Assembly: GCA_034509425.1 (NCBI GenBank)
Contig: JAVTVJ010001387.1
Coordinates: 1 to 64,000, forward strand
Origin: Eopsaltria australis
Taxonomy: Eukaryota; Chordata; Aves; Passeriformes; Petroicidae
Reading direction: 5' to 3'
DNA: 64,000 nt
Position 1 is the first letter of the stretch. Every line of letters begins with the position of its first letter. The notes under the pieces are model-generated. The model searched no databases and was not told the origin of the DNA. It saw only the letters and a list, made by a program, of their open reading frames with translations. The translations under genes and the position numbers were made by a program. Positions 44,846 through 59,008 of this stretch are shown piece after piece.

Positions 44846-47512
44846 GTTATTTCTTTATACTTAAAACACTTTCCTTGACAATTGCAACTTTCTCCTCTGT
44901 ATTTTCCTTTAAATATCAGAAGTTTCTGTTCCATGTCACCTGGGCTGCAAAATGACAAGATTAAAAGGTGCATGAAAGGAAATTTATAATTACATGGAGA
45001 TAGATTAAAATGCTGAGGAAAAAGGTTAAGCAGGGACACCACTAATCTCTCTAAATACATGAGAGAGGTGAACACTGCAGTGAAGGAAGAGCTACTTAAA
45101 ATGAGGGACAATATTGGTAAAAGAATTAACTGAATAAATTGGCCATGAGCATCCTTGAGTCAGTAATTATTGTCTCTTGACTTGTGGGAGAGAAGAGAGT
45201 TGCTCTCTCTGGGCAATCCTGCTGCTGCAGCAAGCAGGAAGAAATGGAAACTGAGTCTTGGGTGCATTTGAAAGAATTGTACATGCTCAGGGAGGTAGTG
45301 CCAGTGAGGCAGGAAATAACTATTGGTCCTGAGTACTTCAATAGAGAGTTCATGTCTTCGAGTCTTCGTTGTAAGATTGTCCATAATAATAGAGTTTTCC
45401 TAAAAAGTGGTTCAGTTTTTACACTAAATTTTGACTTTTTTTCCATTATGTGGTAACAGCTGATGGTGTCCAGAACTCAAACCTAGCTTAGTGGGAACCA
45501 ATATTGTGTTCCTCTGGGTGAGTTAGTTATGGAGCTGTGGTAAATTTTCCCTTTTCTGAAAACATTTTAACCCCTTTGTATTTGTACGACAGAAGAGGTT
45601 TGCCAGCTATATTATGTCCATACTCACAGATGATTTGAAATCAGCTTTTGGATTCAGATTGAAAGTGATTTTATTTCAAAGGACTTGGTGGATTTACAAA
45701 GTAATTTCTAGAACAGATGGCAATACTGGATATCTTTCCAGCTGTGATGTTTCAGCCCAGGTGAGTATTTTGAGTTTCATGTAACAAGCATAGCTTGAAA
45801 TTCCCTCCATGGTAACTTCTACCTGCAATTCACATGGAAGCACCTGTTTTCAATGCATTTGGTAATTTTTTGGTTTTATGCTTCAGTTGACATTTAAGTA
45901 ATTTAAGAACTAGATGTTTCTCTGGGACCTCTTCCTGGTTTTGAACAGTTGTCTGAAAATAAGCTGTTCTGTCTTCCTCAGTACCAGTATTTACTACTTT
46001 CCTGATTGTTAGACTCAGATTATGCTCCATAGTTCATGCACCTGTTGTCTCCCATCTCAGTATTCTGGATTCAGGCTCACATTGCAGTATGGCTTAGATC
46101 TCTTACCTAGGCAGCAATTTCAGAGGGTGCCTTATGCTGGCCCAGCATTCAGAGAAAAACTCTTGTTTTATGTAAGAGACCGAGTCTCTTGGGCTCAAAT
46201 GTCTCTTGTAGCCTTGTGAGGCTCCTCCCCATGGCTGATAACTTTTCAACTAAGTCTCCTTAGAGCTGCCTGACTAATTCAGGAGTGCCTATCCAAACAA
46301 AACGTTCTGGAGTTGGATGAATGTGCCATCCCCTTCTTTTGATTGTGCTTCTTGTTATATTGCCATTGAACACTGAGCCAGGCAGAGATCCCACTGCAAT
46401 TCATGTCTCTTTGAACACCATGTCCAGGTGTTTTAACACCTTTTTTGGTCACGTAACCAGAGATTCCCTGTTGAGGAGACAATGCCTTGCCTCATGGCTG
46501 AAATGCTTGATTGGGACTTCTGGTTTTGTGTTTTGAACGTCATCTGGTAGAACTTTTCAGGTGGTGCTCCTGCGTGGCACTACCCACCTCTCCTCCAAAA
46601 CAGTTGCTCCTGCTATGATGGCAGATGCAGTAACAGTTGCATAAAATAGGTGGGTAAAACGCATCCTCCTGACCACTACCACAGACACAAGTGTTCTGTT
46701 TCCACACAGGAAAGTGGAGTCAAAGTGAAAAGTTTTGACTTTACTTCACATAGTAAATCCTCTCCCTGAGTTAAATGTGGAGTGTTCCAGTTTCAATGCT
46801 GTTTTTACTCCAGTTTACTACTGTGAACTGGCTGCCCTGAATTAACAACACCCCTTAAATTTTTTCTCTCTGTTATAGGCATGCTGTCTTATTGTTGGTT
46901 CTTATGTAGTTGTCTATTTTTTACTTAGGGATCACTTTTGTGTACATTTGAATTTGTACTGTACAGGATCCTTCTATACTAGATGCTTTTTATGTCCTCA
47001 AAAAATTTAGTTCTCACTAAAATACAGTAGAACTAATCTAGCCCAACAGGGATGATCTCTGGGTGACTGAGTGAACTCAGCTCTGCACAACAAGGTCCAG
47101 GGCACTCACAGGCACTTTTTTGATACAGCATAATGTAATCAGCTGTCTTTCTTGACAGAGATCTGTCAATCTACAGAAGCTGAAGACCAGCATTTCTATT
47201 AATTTTTTGCAGATGCAAATAAAATAATCAAAGGGGTTTTTCTCCTCTTCTTAAAAACTCAGAAAAATCCCCTCAAAATCTCATGGCTTGGAATATTTGC
47301 TGTTTTCACACAGTCTGAAAAGGATAAGTCAGATCTATCACCTTCATGTGCGTGGAAGAGGTATTTATGGCATATTATTAGGGATGGTCTGGCTAACTTA
47401 GGGATGGTATTAGTTACATAAGATCTCAAACATACCTCAAGTGCAGCATGGATGCTGTGGAGTGAAGCAATTATCTGTTTTGCTGTCTGAAGAACAGAGC
47501 GACCTAGATTCT

Positions 47513-47567
47513 CTCTTCTTTTTTTTCTCTTTTTCTTTTTTTTTTTCCCCTCTGTTTTTCCTCACAG
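47513..47567. repeat. Polypyrimidine tract
   Basis: Nearly pure C/T tract ending 'tcctcacag'. It looks like a splice acceptor, but the sequence after it (from 47568) is AT-rich, soon has stop codons and shows no complexin residues. I read it as a pseudo-acceptor. Confidence 0.7.
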
Positions 47568-47995
47568 GGTGGCCCACTTAGTTGATTAAACTGCAACTCA
47601 ATTATAGCTGGTTATGTTACAGTTGGGAATAAAGGAGATGTAGAGAGAGTGGAGCTGATAAAGTAATTTATTTTTTGCCTTATTGGTTAGCTGGAAATGA
47701 TGATTAGGATTAAGTGACAAACATTGGGTTTAGTAGCTTTTGGGTGACAGATATTTCACAGTAGCCTTGGCTGGCAGTATGAAATGCAAAAGTGATTCAA
47801 TGAAAAGGTGTGCATTTCATGGCAAGAAAAAAAAGGTAATAGTCTAGTATATGAAATATTTGAAATAAGCTTTAAATCCAAAAGAAGCCCAAAGTCAGCA
47901 AATATAGGGGCAGCATGGTTCATATTTTGTTTGAAGTGATTACATAAAACACATTGACACTTGTGCATTATTTATAACATTTATGCAGTGCAAAT

Positions 47996-48018
47996 TCTCT
48001 GATAAATCTTATCAGAGA
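47996..48018. promoter_or_regulatory. Palindromic paired GATA site
   Basis: TCTCTGATAA, spacer ATC, then TTATCAGAGA: 10-bp arms that are perfect reverse complements, each carrying a GATAA core. The geometry suits two GATA-type zinc fingers on opposite strands. It lies in a stretch (47,560-48,060) rich in homeobox-like words. Binding is an inference. Confidence 0.45.
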
Positions 48019-51000
48019 TTAGGGGCATTGGGAGGGTGAATAAATCATCTGGGTTGGAGGAGGTGACCAAACTCCCATCCTGCAATCTTTGGTAACAAAA
48101 TTACCCTTTAGGTTAAGGACACGACAGCCAGGTAGCATGTGGTCCATGCTGAAAACACTATAGTTAATGAAACTGACATTGGCTTAGTGTTGTATAAATT
48201 TCCTCATCTATTCTGCCCCATACCCAAGGCCCAGTAAACACAGCAAAAGCAAATCTGTTCAGTGAAGGACAACCTGGAAAGTAAAATTCATCTTCCCATG
48301 AAGTTCAAAGAGTGAAAGGATCCAATAAGAAGTCATAAGCCCCGAAGACATGTAGGACATATTACATTCCCAGTCAGATTCCTCTTGGGAGATACCTGCA
48401 GCAGGGATGAAGCTGTGGTTGGAACCCAGCATCAATTTTATGCTGGGGCTCCAAGAGCTGGGAGGAGTACCTTCTGTCTCCTTGGGCTGGATGCTGAGCA
48501 TGGCTTGTTGCTGTGTTATGGCATCACCTGCAGCCGAGCAGTGTGCCTTCGCGCTGTTGCCACCTGCGCATTCAAGCATGATGACTTAACCAGGTGAAAA
48601 AAGCAATGGGAATTCTGCTCTTCCTTTCTGTCTCTGACAGTGGGGAAAGCTGGTTCTGTAAATACATTTCTTGATGGCAGGGCAGGAGAAGCCAACCTGT
48701 TTCTCTTCTGAAAAGTCCCATTACCCAATTTCAGCTGCAGTGTGCTCTCTTGCTGCTCACTTACCACGTCAGATTTTGGAAACTGTCTCAGAGCTGGAAA
48801 GTCTGTCCTCTGCAGTGTGAGGTGGCTGCTCTCCTTGCCTGCCTGGATTCCTATTTAGCTTCAGCAAAACAGGAACGAAGTGTGCATCTATGTCAAAACC
48901 TTCCTTTCATATCTTGGGCCATAAGAAGTTTCTCAGGGATCAGAGAAGAGCTGATGCACAGGGGTCTTCGGAAATCCTCCTTGCATTTGTGCTGAACATC
49001 CCTATCAGGAAGGAATGGGCTGGTAAGGAAGCAATTTGCAGATATTCTGGGAGACAGTGTACAAGGCTGATGACTGAGTTCATTGGTTATGACAAGGACC
49101 AGATCTCTTCCAAATGAAGCTCACTTAGAGCAAAAGAGAAAGATCACACTGCTGCATCTTCAAATATTTTATAAGAATGAAGTGCTATTCATCTTTGTAG
49201 GCAAATTTTTATCAGTTGAGAAAGATAATCGGAGATACCATAGAATATAATGGATAGTCATGTAATTTGAGGACCTTGAAAGTCCTAGAAGGCCTTGACT
49301 TAGAGATGACTGACATCACAGGGAAGGCCACACTTAATTTCAAATTATCTGAGTGCCATTTGAAATTTGAAAGGATCTGAGACACGTGATTTCAGATTCT
49401 TTTCTCTACCTCTTGTACTTGTGTTTTTGTAGTGACTTCAGTGGTTAGTTTTCTTTCCTCTCCATAGCTGATAGGCACAGACATGGACCTTGGCTTGTCT
49501 TTCAGTCTCCTTTTTTTTTACTCATGCCAAGAATCCTCATGTCAGAATGTTATCTCTATGCTTTACTTTTGTGCTAAGATAGCACTACAACCACTTAACG
49601 GGAGAGCTTGAGAACTGTCTCTTGAGATGCATCCACCAGGATCAGACTATCTGTGTGGTATTCCTCATCTAAAATGTGGTGCCTAACTGGAGGATCTAAT
49701 TGGCATCACTTGTCTCAGCTACTTCAAGACTGCTGCAGTGTCCTGAGAATGCACAGAGGGGATTTGTTTGCTTAGTCATGCCCAGGATCAAGAATGCTTT
49801 ACGTATTCCATGTAGGAAAGATGGGCAAGCCTTAGACCTAATAATGCTTGCTTTCCTGTTTTCCTTACCACACAAACTCCAATCTAGCTTCCCTCTGAAG
49901 GCACCTGGTGATTCATGCCCATATTATTGCCCTGCACAGAGCCGTAAATCACCCCTGTCTACCTCCATGGCACTGTTGGGCATCCCTTTCTCATGCACTC
50001 CTTAGGAGCAGACACCCTTTAATGGAGCAGCTGGTGGGTGGTAACAGCATGAATCTACTGACATTTTGCTAATGCAGTTTGTTACAGCTAGAGCTTCTGT
50101 CTGTGCTTCATGGAAATTCTGGGGACTATTCTTCCCAGTGATCTATCGGGACCATCACTATGAGGGAATGAGGGAAGTGAAACAATAATTCTTGTTTGAG
50201 GGCTCAGCTCTCCACTTGTCCACCAATAAACCTGTTACCCTTTTTTGGACTGCTGCAACATTTTTCCTTCAACCATGTGTCTAGATTCTGATGATGTTTG
50301 CCACTATTTAGAGCCAGGTGTTTGCTGAGCCCAACAGTGGGGGCAAAGACAAAGAAATTACAGCCATGAATTTGCACAGCTCAGCAGTCTGGATTATAGG
50401 ACTAATATTCATGTGGTGCTGCTGAAAGAGCTGTTACAACTGCCAGTGGAGCATATGTGTAGGGGTTAATGTGCCGTGATTATATCACTGAGTCTCTGAG
50501 TAGGCAGATTCAGTTCAGGGCTCAAGTAGAGAGGCCTAAGGTTCCCTATGTTCTGTAAAATGCTCCCTGTTCACGTTTGCTAACCTTTTAATTAGAGAGC
50601 CAAATAGAGAAAGTCATAAGAGGTAACTGTCTTGAAATGCAAAATGCTCAGTAGAGCTTTATTTTAACAAGGTTCCTATTCCCAGTCTCTTTAACTACAA
50701 AGCCCTTATAAGGGAGTCAGCTCATGAATTAGGCTTCATTAAGACATGTATTAAAACTGGCAGTAATTGCCCTCTAAGAAAAATAAGAAATTAGTTGTGT
50801 TGGGCAGAATAGGATTTGTTGGGATATTTTTCTTCTCATTTAAATCTGATTCCATGACCTCAAAAACAAAACAAGCAGTGCACCTGGGATAGTGAGAGGA
50901 GAGTACTGTCACAGTTTGTCTGCTCCTCAGAGAAGCTGGCCTAACCTTGCAGCCTTGTTGCTTAAGGCTAGAGAGCAAAATGCATGTAGTCAGCTGCTCA

Positions 51001-54000
51001 GAAATCTGGCTGACTTTAGCTGACTCTGTGGTCACGAGCATGTGCCAGTATGGCAAGACAGACAGATTGTCTATCTACAGATTTTCCTCTTATTTTCTGT
51101 ACCTCTGAAGGATATTGGGAACAACAGAAGGTGTGAGCCTAAGGCTTTCTTCTCTCTGCCCACCATCACCTCAGCCCACTATCAGAAGCAGAGCTACTTC
51201 TTTAGCTCTCATTCCTGATGTATTATTGACCTCTGGTCTTGGATGGCAGTCAATTGTTTCACATTTTTTCAATGCTGCCAGTGTATTGTCAGCAGGCCTC
51301 TAGGTTATGAGGAGCTCAATCTGGTTTATACCAGTGGGCAGAATATGTGCCTGGACCTAATATTACTTTCTTTTGAGATTGCGCCTATAGCAACAAATGC
51401 GTGAGAGGAAACTGGCTGGGCAGGCTGGACAGTGATGATGTCAGTGCTTTTTGGGGCAAGGCCTTTAGTGTTCCAGCTCAGTGTCATGGCACAAGTAGGC
51501 TGGTCTTCAGCTGTCATCATCTATCTGAAAAAATGGTTCCACTGCTGTGTGATCTCTGATGTAAGCATAAGCACAGATACGTGGCTGTACTACAAACCAG
51601 TTAGCCACACAATGTCCAGGGATGCAGAGAGTTGGACTCATTTTGGTGAAAGGATGTATTTGTCATGAAAAGCTATTTGTTAGCTCAACTTCAGTTTGAT
51701 TAACTTGTCTGTGTAACATTCCAGTGGATGATCCTAACCAAGCTCATTACAGAACTCAAATGAATAGACCAGTTTGATAATGGAAAGTAACATGTATCAT
51801 TTTAACTAGAGACTAGTGTTTCATTATTTAACGTCTGAAATATGTGTCTTCCCCAGGCAGATCTCTGGGGAACATTTAAAAAGTTCTTCCTTTAAGTAGG
51901 CATGTGTTCCTTCTCTGGCCCAAAAGGTGATAATGAAGTGATTAAAAGGACCTGTGATAGTTCTTCACTAGAGAAGGATGAAATACAGCATTGGCATATA
52001 TTCTGGCCACTAATAAAAAGAGCAGGGTAAAGGTTTTAAGGTCATTTAAACATTTCCAGCAGGACACAATGGCTCAGAGTATTGGGAGGATTTTCTGCCT
52101 GATATACTTACACTATGTCAGAATGAGGAAGAGCTGTACTTAGCAGCTCTTCTCTTTAAACTCCCATATAAGCTATTTCCGGGCACACTGCATTGATTTT
52201 CCTCTCATTGTGATCTTGTAATAATTGTAGGGGCAGGGCAAAGTGTAATCTTGAGTATTCTATGCCTTAGCTGTGACAGCAATTTAGATATTTGTCCTCA
52301 ACTGCCAGTGAGTTCCTTGCAGGAAGTGTTCATGTACTTGTACACTTGAATATTCCTCTTTTAGTAGGCAGTGTTGGTTTTGCACTTAGTCTGTTTCATT
52401 CCATTATTTGAGAAGACTTATAATGCTAATTTTGCTCTGTGTGTCAGCCCTTTTTTGCTTGCCTTCACCCAGATACAGAAATATGGAAAGGCCATTGTGC
52501 TTGAAAGCTGCTCAGTTCTTTTTCCCTGGTAATGCAAAGTATTCTGTCTGTTAAAAAGTCTTGCATCTTTTACTTTCTTACATCACCTTGTTTGCATTTT
52601 GCAGTGGGGTAAGTGTCCATGTTGTCATTCAAGCCATTAATTAAAATGAAGGATAGACCTTGCAGAATGTTCTACCAGCAGCACATTGTTCCAACCTGGT
52701 AGCAAATCAGTTGTGCATCAGCTTCCATACTTGAAAAATCAATACAAGTGTTTTCCTTTCTGTGGTAGCTTCTACAAACACACCGATGGCTACAGCTACC
52801 ACTGTTAACTGTGAAATTTTGAGATTCCCTCAAAGAAGCAATATTTACTGACCTTTTAAGGAACCTGTGGGAGGCATTGTCTTCCCTTGAGGTGATAGGA
52901 GAGAACATTGGCAATGTTCCTTTACCATACCTGCCGGATACTCATATTAGCTGAGATTGCTGCTATCAGGATTGTCTTCCTGGCAGAAGGTTGTAACTGC
53001 AGACCCAGTTTACCTTGGAATGGAATGTTTACAAAAAGAAGAAGGTCTGTAGCTGCTTTCAAATCTGCTGAACAGCAGTCAACTTTATTCCTTCATTGCA
53101 ATGGTTTACTCTTTTATTACTTTGCTTGCTCCTGTGAAAGTTTGGTAGGGAAGTGGAATTAGGAGACGTACTGTGGAACTAAGGAAGGGTTTGAGTGGTG
53201 TGAGGAGGTATCCTGACAACAGAATACAGTCTCTGACAGGTCTTGTGTTATTATCTGCCTCAGAGATGCAGGTATCCTTGAACTGAGACATGCCCCATAT
53301 CTTCTAGAATTTTGATAAGAATATTGGAAAAACATCTATGAATTTTGTGATTGGTGTTACACTCTAACCAATAAACCAAGTTGTTATTTATGTTATGTCT
53401 TCTAAAGTATTGCATTCTTTATAAGTGCAAGGAACAGGTTATTGCTTGTTAGCAGTGTGCTATTACCTCTCTTCAGTCTGCTTTGTGGTTTGATGGATAC
53501 TGGCCTTTTTTTGAACAATCTAAAACCTTCTATGAGTGTGGAAGTCCTCTCGAAGTACTCTGTTCATATCAGAGCAGGAAACATCTGAGCCTTAATTCAG
53601 TATGCAAGAGGCAGTTGCATGGTGGTATGTATTTCAGTGACGCGGTTTGTATCTTGATTGAAAGGAAGACATAACTAGCATGAGCCATTTTTATGTGCTG
53701 TGGCTGCCTTGTTAGAATCAACAAGAGGCTGATCTTAAAACAGGGCCAATATAGTGAAGATGAGAGGTGAGGATATGGGGGAAAATACCTGAGATTGCCA
53801 TGTTCACAAGAAGAGAAGTACGATTTATAGGAGCTGAAAAAAGAGTACAGTGGCATGTGCTGGGAGTAGGTCCCTTGAGCAATTGCCAGAAGCTGCTGTG
53901 AATAAGATCTGCTGTCCTTCTTTCTGACTATCCATGGCAGTTGCACTTTTCTTGGACAGGACTAACTGGCATAAACTTACAAGTGACACATGGATCTTGA

Positions 54001-55888
54001 ATATATCTACCAGTCAAACAACACTTCAACTTTCCAACCTGAAGAGGCAGACATTGCTTCTTAATTCTGTCTTCCATTCTGTAAAAAAAAAACCAAAAAA
54101 AAACAACCCGTAGCGGTCTTCAGGTGTGCTAATTTAGGACCATATTTGAGCATTCTTCTAGCAGCACTGACATTTGTTCTTTTTTTCATGCCAGCTATTA
54201 GGAGGAGGTGTGATTTCCCAGTGATTGTGGCTGGTGTTGTGGCCCCTTGTGTGTAGGGTGCCTGCATGATGGTCGGAAGAGTTCTTTCTGTACTGGAAAA
54301 TAGCATACTGAGTTCACAAAACAAGATAACCCGCTCTGGTTGTTTTTTTTTTTTTTTAAATTGTATAACTGGAAATGCCTTGATGGTGTTTGCAAAACAA
54401 AGAAACGAGATAGAAGTGACTCAAGGATTAATCACCTTGTCCTATTTGCAATTGAGGCATGACACTCAACAAAAAAGTTTACCTCAAGAGCATTCAAATG
54501 TTTCTCTATTAGTGATTTTCTCTCTTTTTCATTATGTTTGAAGCTGGGACTTTGTTTTAATGTCTAAGCTAAAACAGTCCTTAAAGAAAAGTACGTTAAA
54601 AAAAGTGCTTGAAGAACTATTCTGTATCTCTCCCCATCTCTTGATCTCTAAGTCACTACCTTGCCACAGATTTAAAAAGGGTGAAAAAACACCTTAAGAG
54701 TATAAGGTTTCACTCATGTTAAAACATGACTTTGTCTACAGCTGAACAATCGGGATCTTTAGTGTAAGAAGTTGTAGATCAATGGGATTGCTGTGATCCC
54801 AGCTAATGATTTGTGGCTTTAATCTTGGAATGCTATACGTTATGGTCAGTAAGGTAAAAAGCATGAACTAAAATTAAGCATATCTGTTGCTCCTTTACTA
54901 GGGTGGGGCTCTGATGCTTTCTGTACACTGTGAGGAAACTAAAACTTGTCAAACCTTTATACTTGCTCCTTCTTTGTTGTCTTGGCCTAGACTGAGATCT
55001 CTGCAAGGCAGAAAAATGAAAATGTGTGCAGAGCTATCGAAAGCCGGCCAGTACATCAGTGAGAGCCATGATGTGTTGAGACTTGTAAGGAGATCCAGGC
55101 TACAGTCATCAGTTGCTATCTCTCTTTATAAGGCAGTCCTTAGGCCTTGTTTCATGCAGACACTGGCATTTATTCTTGGCAGCAGGAAACTTTGTTCACC
55201 CCTTATTGTAAACATTTGGTGTTTGGCCCATTTGAAAAGTGTGAAGTCACACATTTCTCCAGCCATACTTCTAGGTCACGTCCCATCTCTTTTTGCATCA
55301 GTTCTCTCTCTCCAGTATTGCTTCAGATGCAGCTGTGCTTTTGGGTTCTTTTGCATAGCAGATTTTAAATTGTGATAAGCAGCTGCTAGGAATTGAGGCT
55401 TAGGGGCTCATTTACTCCCAGAGACACTTATATTTTCATTTGCATTTTGGGGGAGCTTATTATACCCTGTAATTATAATGTCTGAAGGCTCTCTGTCCTC
55501 CAGGGTCTGAGTAGCCACTATTTTTTTGCTCATTTGGTTAGTAGCAGCAAAATTAACCATTTGTTTAGAAAGCAGCTAGATTTCTTACACTGTTGTTAGA
55601 CATAGAGGTGGTATCCTCCTCATCTGTTCTGCATGCACTTGAACACCTTTTTGGTATTAACAATGGATCCTGCTTCTTTAGAACTGCCAGACAGTGAGGT
55701 ATTTTCCAAAGGATGGAAAGGTCTTTACTATTTTTCACTGAAGAGTGAGTTAAAGCTCAAAGGTAAAGCCCAGTCACTGGGATGTGAACTGGGTGAATTT
55801 GCTGTCCTGACTAGAATAACTCTCTTTACTAATAGAACTGCGACAGGTTAAGGCTTGAGAATTGCGAGTGATATGACTGTCAAAGTAT

Positions 55889-55924
55889 ATTCAAAGTAAT
55901 ACACTAATTCAAAGCAATACACTA
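55889..55924. repeat. 18-bp tandem duplication
   Basis: 'attcaaagtaatacacta' at 55889-55906 is followed directly by a copy with one T-to-C change at 55907-55924. Confidence 0.9.
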
Positions 55925-56364
55925 ACAAGCTCTAATTCCACCTCAAGATAATCATTCAGCAGGCACAGAGTACTTTTCTTACCTAATAGGTGGCCCTGTG
56001 GGGGAAGAAGACAGGTCCAGCCTGTCGACAGATCCCAGAAGTTGCAATGGAGTCTTCCCCTCAACATTTCTGTATTTTTAACTGATTTTTATACTATTTT
56101 ATACTTAGGAGGAATTGAGTGACTTTAGTCATACACCATACTCAGTGAGTAGGGGTGAGTAGGTACCCTGGGGCTGGGTACCTGAGCTAACCTTGGGAAG
56201 GGGACACTCGTTCTAGTATCTACTTTCCTATCTACTTTCCTACCCTATTTTGTGATGCTTGCTGTTTCACTGTACTTTGCCGTCCTGAGGAAGATAGATT
56301 CCATCTGATTGAGGTTGGGGGGGCTTGAATCATCAGTATTGGGTATCTTTCATCAAGTTCTTAG

Positions 56365-56525
56365 AATCATAGAAAGTTTCAGATTTGAAGGGAACTTCAA
56401 AGATCATCTATTTTCAATGTCTCTGCCTTCTACTAGATCAGGTTGCTTCAACCCCCTTCCAACCTGACTTTGAACACTTACATTGATGGAGTACCCACAA
56501 CTTCTCTGGGCAACCTGTTATTATT
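56365..56525 (-). mobile_element. CR1 LINE 3' fragment
   Basis: The plus strand starts 'aatcatagaaagtttcagat', then 'gggaacttcaaagatcatct', 'atcaggttgcttcaaccccc' and 'cacaacttctctgggcaacc'. This is the reverse complement of a CR1 3' end. Copy of about 160 bp with moderate divergence. Confidence 0.8.
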
Positions 56526-59008
56526 ACAAGATTACCAAAAGGAAGTATATGTGTACGATCACTTTTACCTTTATACTCATGTGTGTAGTGTCTGAGAGGT
56601 CCTACCTGTACAGCACTGACCAAACTGATCCCAGGAGTGTGGTTAAGCAGTGATGGAAAAGGGCCTCTGCACAGGTGATCCACATCCTGGAGTTCAGGGT
56701 CAACCAGGCATCCTCAGTGAGGGAGATGTCATACAGAGAAGCTCCCACAGAGAAACTGGTCTTGGGTAGCTGTTCACTTTGGTATGGTTTTAGTGGAAAC
56801 CTGCAGGTGAGCATAGGACATAGTTCCCAACTATGAATTTGAGAGAAGGCCCAACTCTCATGTGGAAACTTAAGAGTACTGTAAAAGAAAATACATGTGT
56901 CAGCAGGCAGCATCCTCAATCTTTTTGGAAAGGATTAAAAAGAATTAAGTGGAGGGTATTAAAAAAGATACCAATATTTTTGCTGATAGCAAATGATCAG
57001 GAAGGCTGTACCAGGAAGAATATATACTTGATCAAACAGTAATTACTACAGCCTGAACCAGTCCAAAGTTTTATGCAACAAGGACACATGTCTGAAAAGA
57101 GGGTTTTTGAGCTACAGTTTTGACTTTCACTGTGCATGTAGGTTACCCGTCCAGCGCTTCTTCTGACATGCACCAAAATAGATTGCAGGTTTCTAATCAC
57201 CAGGGCATATTCTCCATTGATATGACTTCACAGAGATGCGGGCTAGTTCACAGAATGCAAGAGCTCAGCTTTTATATATATCTCTCAAAAGCAGCAGCTT
57301 CTGTGTCCCCCTTACATGCACTTACTTATTGGTGATGCAAGCTGACTAATCTATGTGGGAGAAGATTACTGCAGTATACACGTATCTGAAAATGATGAAA
57401 GGTTGCAAATGGTTTGAATATGCACTGTACTCTAGGTTAGAAATGTAAAGACAGAATAAATTACACAGGAATAGAATTTCTGCCTTGCAGTGAGTGGGAG
57501 CAATTTTTGGTATTTGGCATAGCAGGCCTATAGGAAAGCATCTGTTATAAATAGACCCAGGATGAACACAGAGGGGATCCTGATAGGAAGTGAAAAAGTG
57601 CTGAGCAAGAAAGATACCACCTTGTGGCACTCAATGCTGCTCAGTATGCAGCGGGATTGGGCTGGCTCGTTGGAAACAACACAGTTCCAATCATGTAGGC
57701 TAAAATTCTTCACTTCAAATCCAGCTGGAATAAGCACTGGGCAGACAAATCTTAATACAGAAAATTCTGTAAATTCAGAAAATTCTGTTTCTGTGCCCTA
57801 GCTTCTGTTATCACCTAGTAGCTGCTTTGCACCTATGGCCACTGAAATCCCAAGATTCAATTCCTATTTTATTACCTCATGCTGTAAATGTAATCTTTCC
57901 TTTCGAACAGTGGGCACACCAGGAGAACTATGTGCACTCTCTTTCACTGTTTAAAGTAAGTTCAAAAGCATATTAGAAGGCAGGACACTTTCAGATCAAA
58001 TGTAAGGACTGTCTAGCCCAGTGTTACCTCCAACTGTGGATGTGTTGGAAAGGCAGCAACTGTGTGAGTGCAGTGGGGATCAACCCCAGAACACTGTCCA
58101 ACCTGCAGTAGCTGTGGCTTTCAAATCCATGCACGTTATCTCTGTACATAGTTGATAGTCATAAGGGTTCTTTATTTAGGTGCAAGGGAGTGTTTCTGTC
58201 AAAAATTAATTAGATATGGTATTTGAAGAGGGACAAAAATTTGATATTCATCAGTTTTCTAAAACTGGATGTCCACCTCCAGACCTGCACTTTGTATTGA
58301 ACTCTATTTCTCATTCAAAACAAAGTTCTGCCATTTTATAAGCTTTCCAAAGTAATAGAACTTACACGACTGTGAAAGTCATCGTGTGCAGCACACTGTG
58401 CCTTGCGCTTCCATCGGTCCCAATCAGATACTTTGAGTGGGAATCCTGGCTGATACGTGATTTGGGGTGAATAAGGAATTTTGACATATATTCTCTCTTG
58501 TGATAATGATGGGTGAGAGCTATTAGCATAAAATTGCTATAAATCATGCTCATTGTAAAGATAAGGGTCTTGATTGCAGTCAGCACTGAAATCTCTAGCT
58601 CATTTCCTGTAAATCACTCACTTCAAAGGTAGAATTAAAAGATCCTGTGCTAGGCAGGCTTTACTGGAGATTTTGCAACTCACTGGCTGTCCATTTGTGT
58701 AATTAAGATACATAATATTTAGAAAATCTTACCAAAAAGCTGTTGCCTACTGTCATTTAGATGCTAGCTTTGGCTGTCCTTTTCTGCAAAGAGGTAGGCA
58801 GATTTCTGCCTACGTCCTGTACCACTGAGGTTAATGTGTAGGTTTTTTAAAGTTCTGAAAAGGCTGAGCAGAGAAACACAGACCTCTGTGATCCTGTGTG
58901 TGGTGTGGGCAGCTCACACTGTTTGTTTCACCAGAGTCTCACATCATCTGCTCACTGTAGGGCCTTTTTACTGTTCTGGGATCCAGTACTCCAGAAACTT
59001 GTGTAGGA

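Noticed and set aside
47513..47600. Possible complexin exon 3 after a strong polypyrimidine tract and CAG
   Set aside because: The following sequence does not complete the Gly codon and gives no complexin residues. It is AT-rich and soon closes with stop codons.
54914..55375. 153-aa plus-strand frame in the intron
   Set aside because: No recognisable domain, no CpG or promoter features and no clear splice context. It is consistent with chance in AT-rich DNA.
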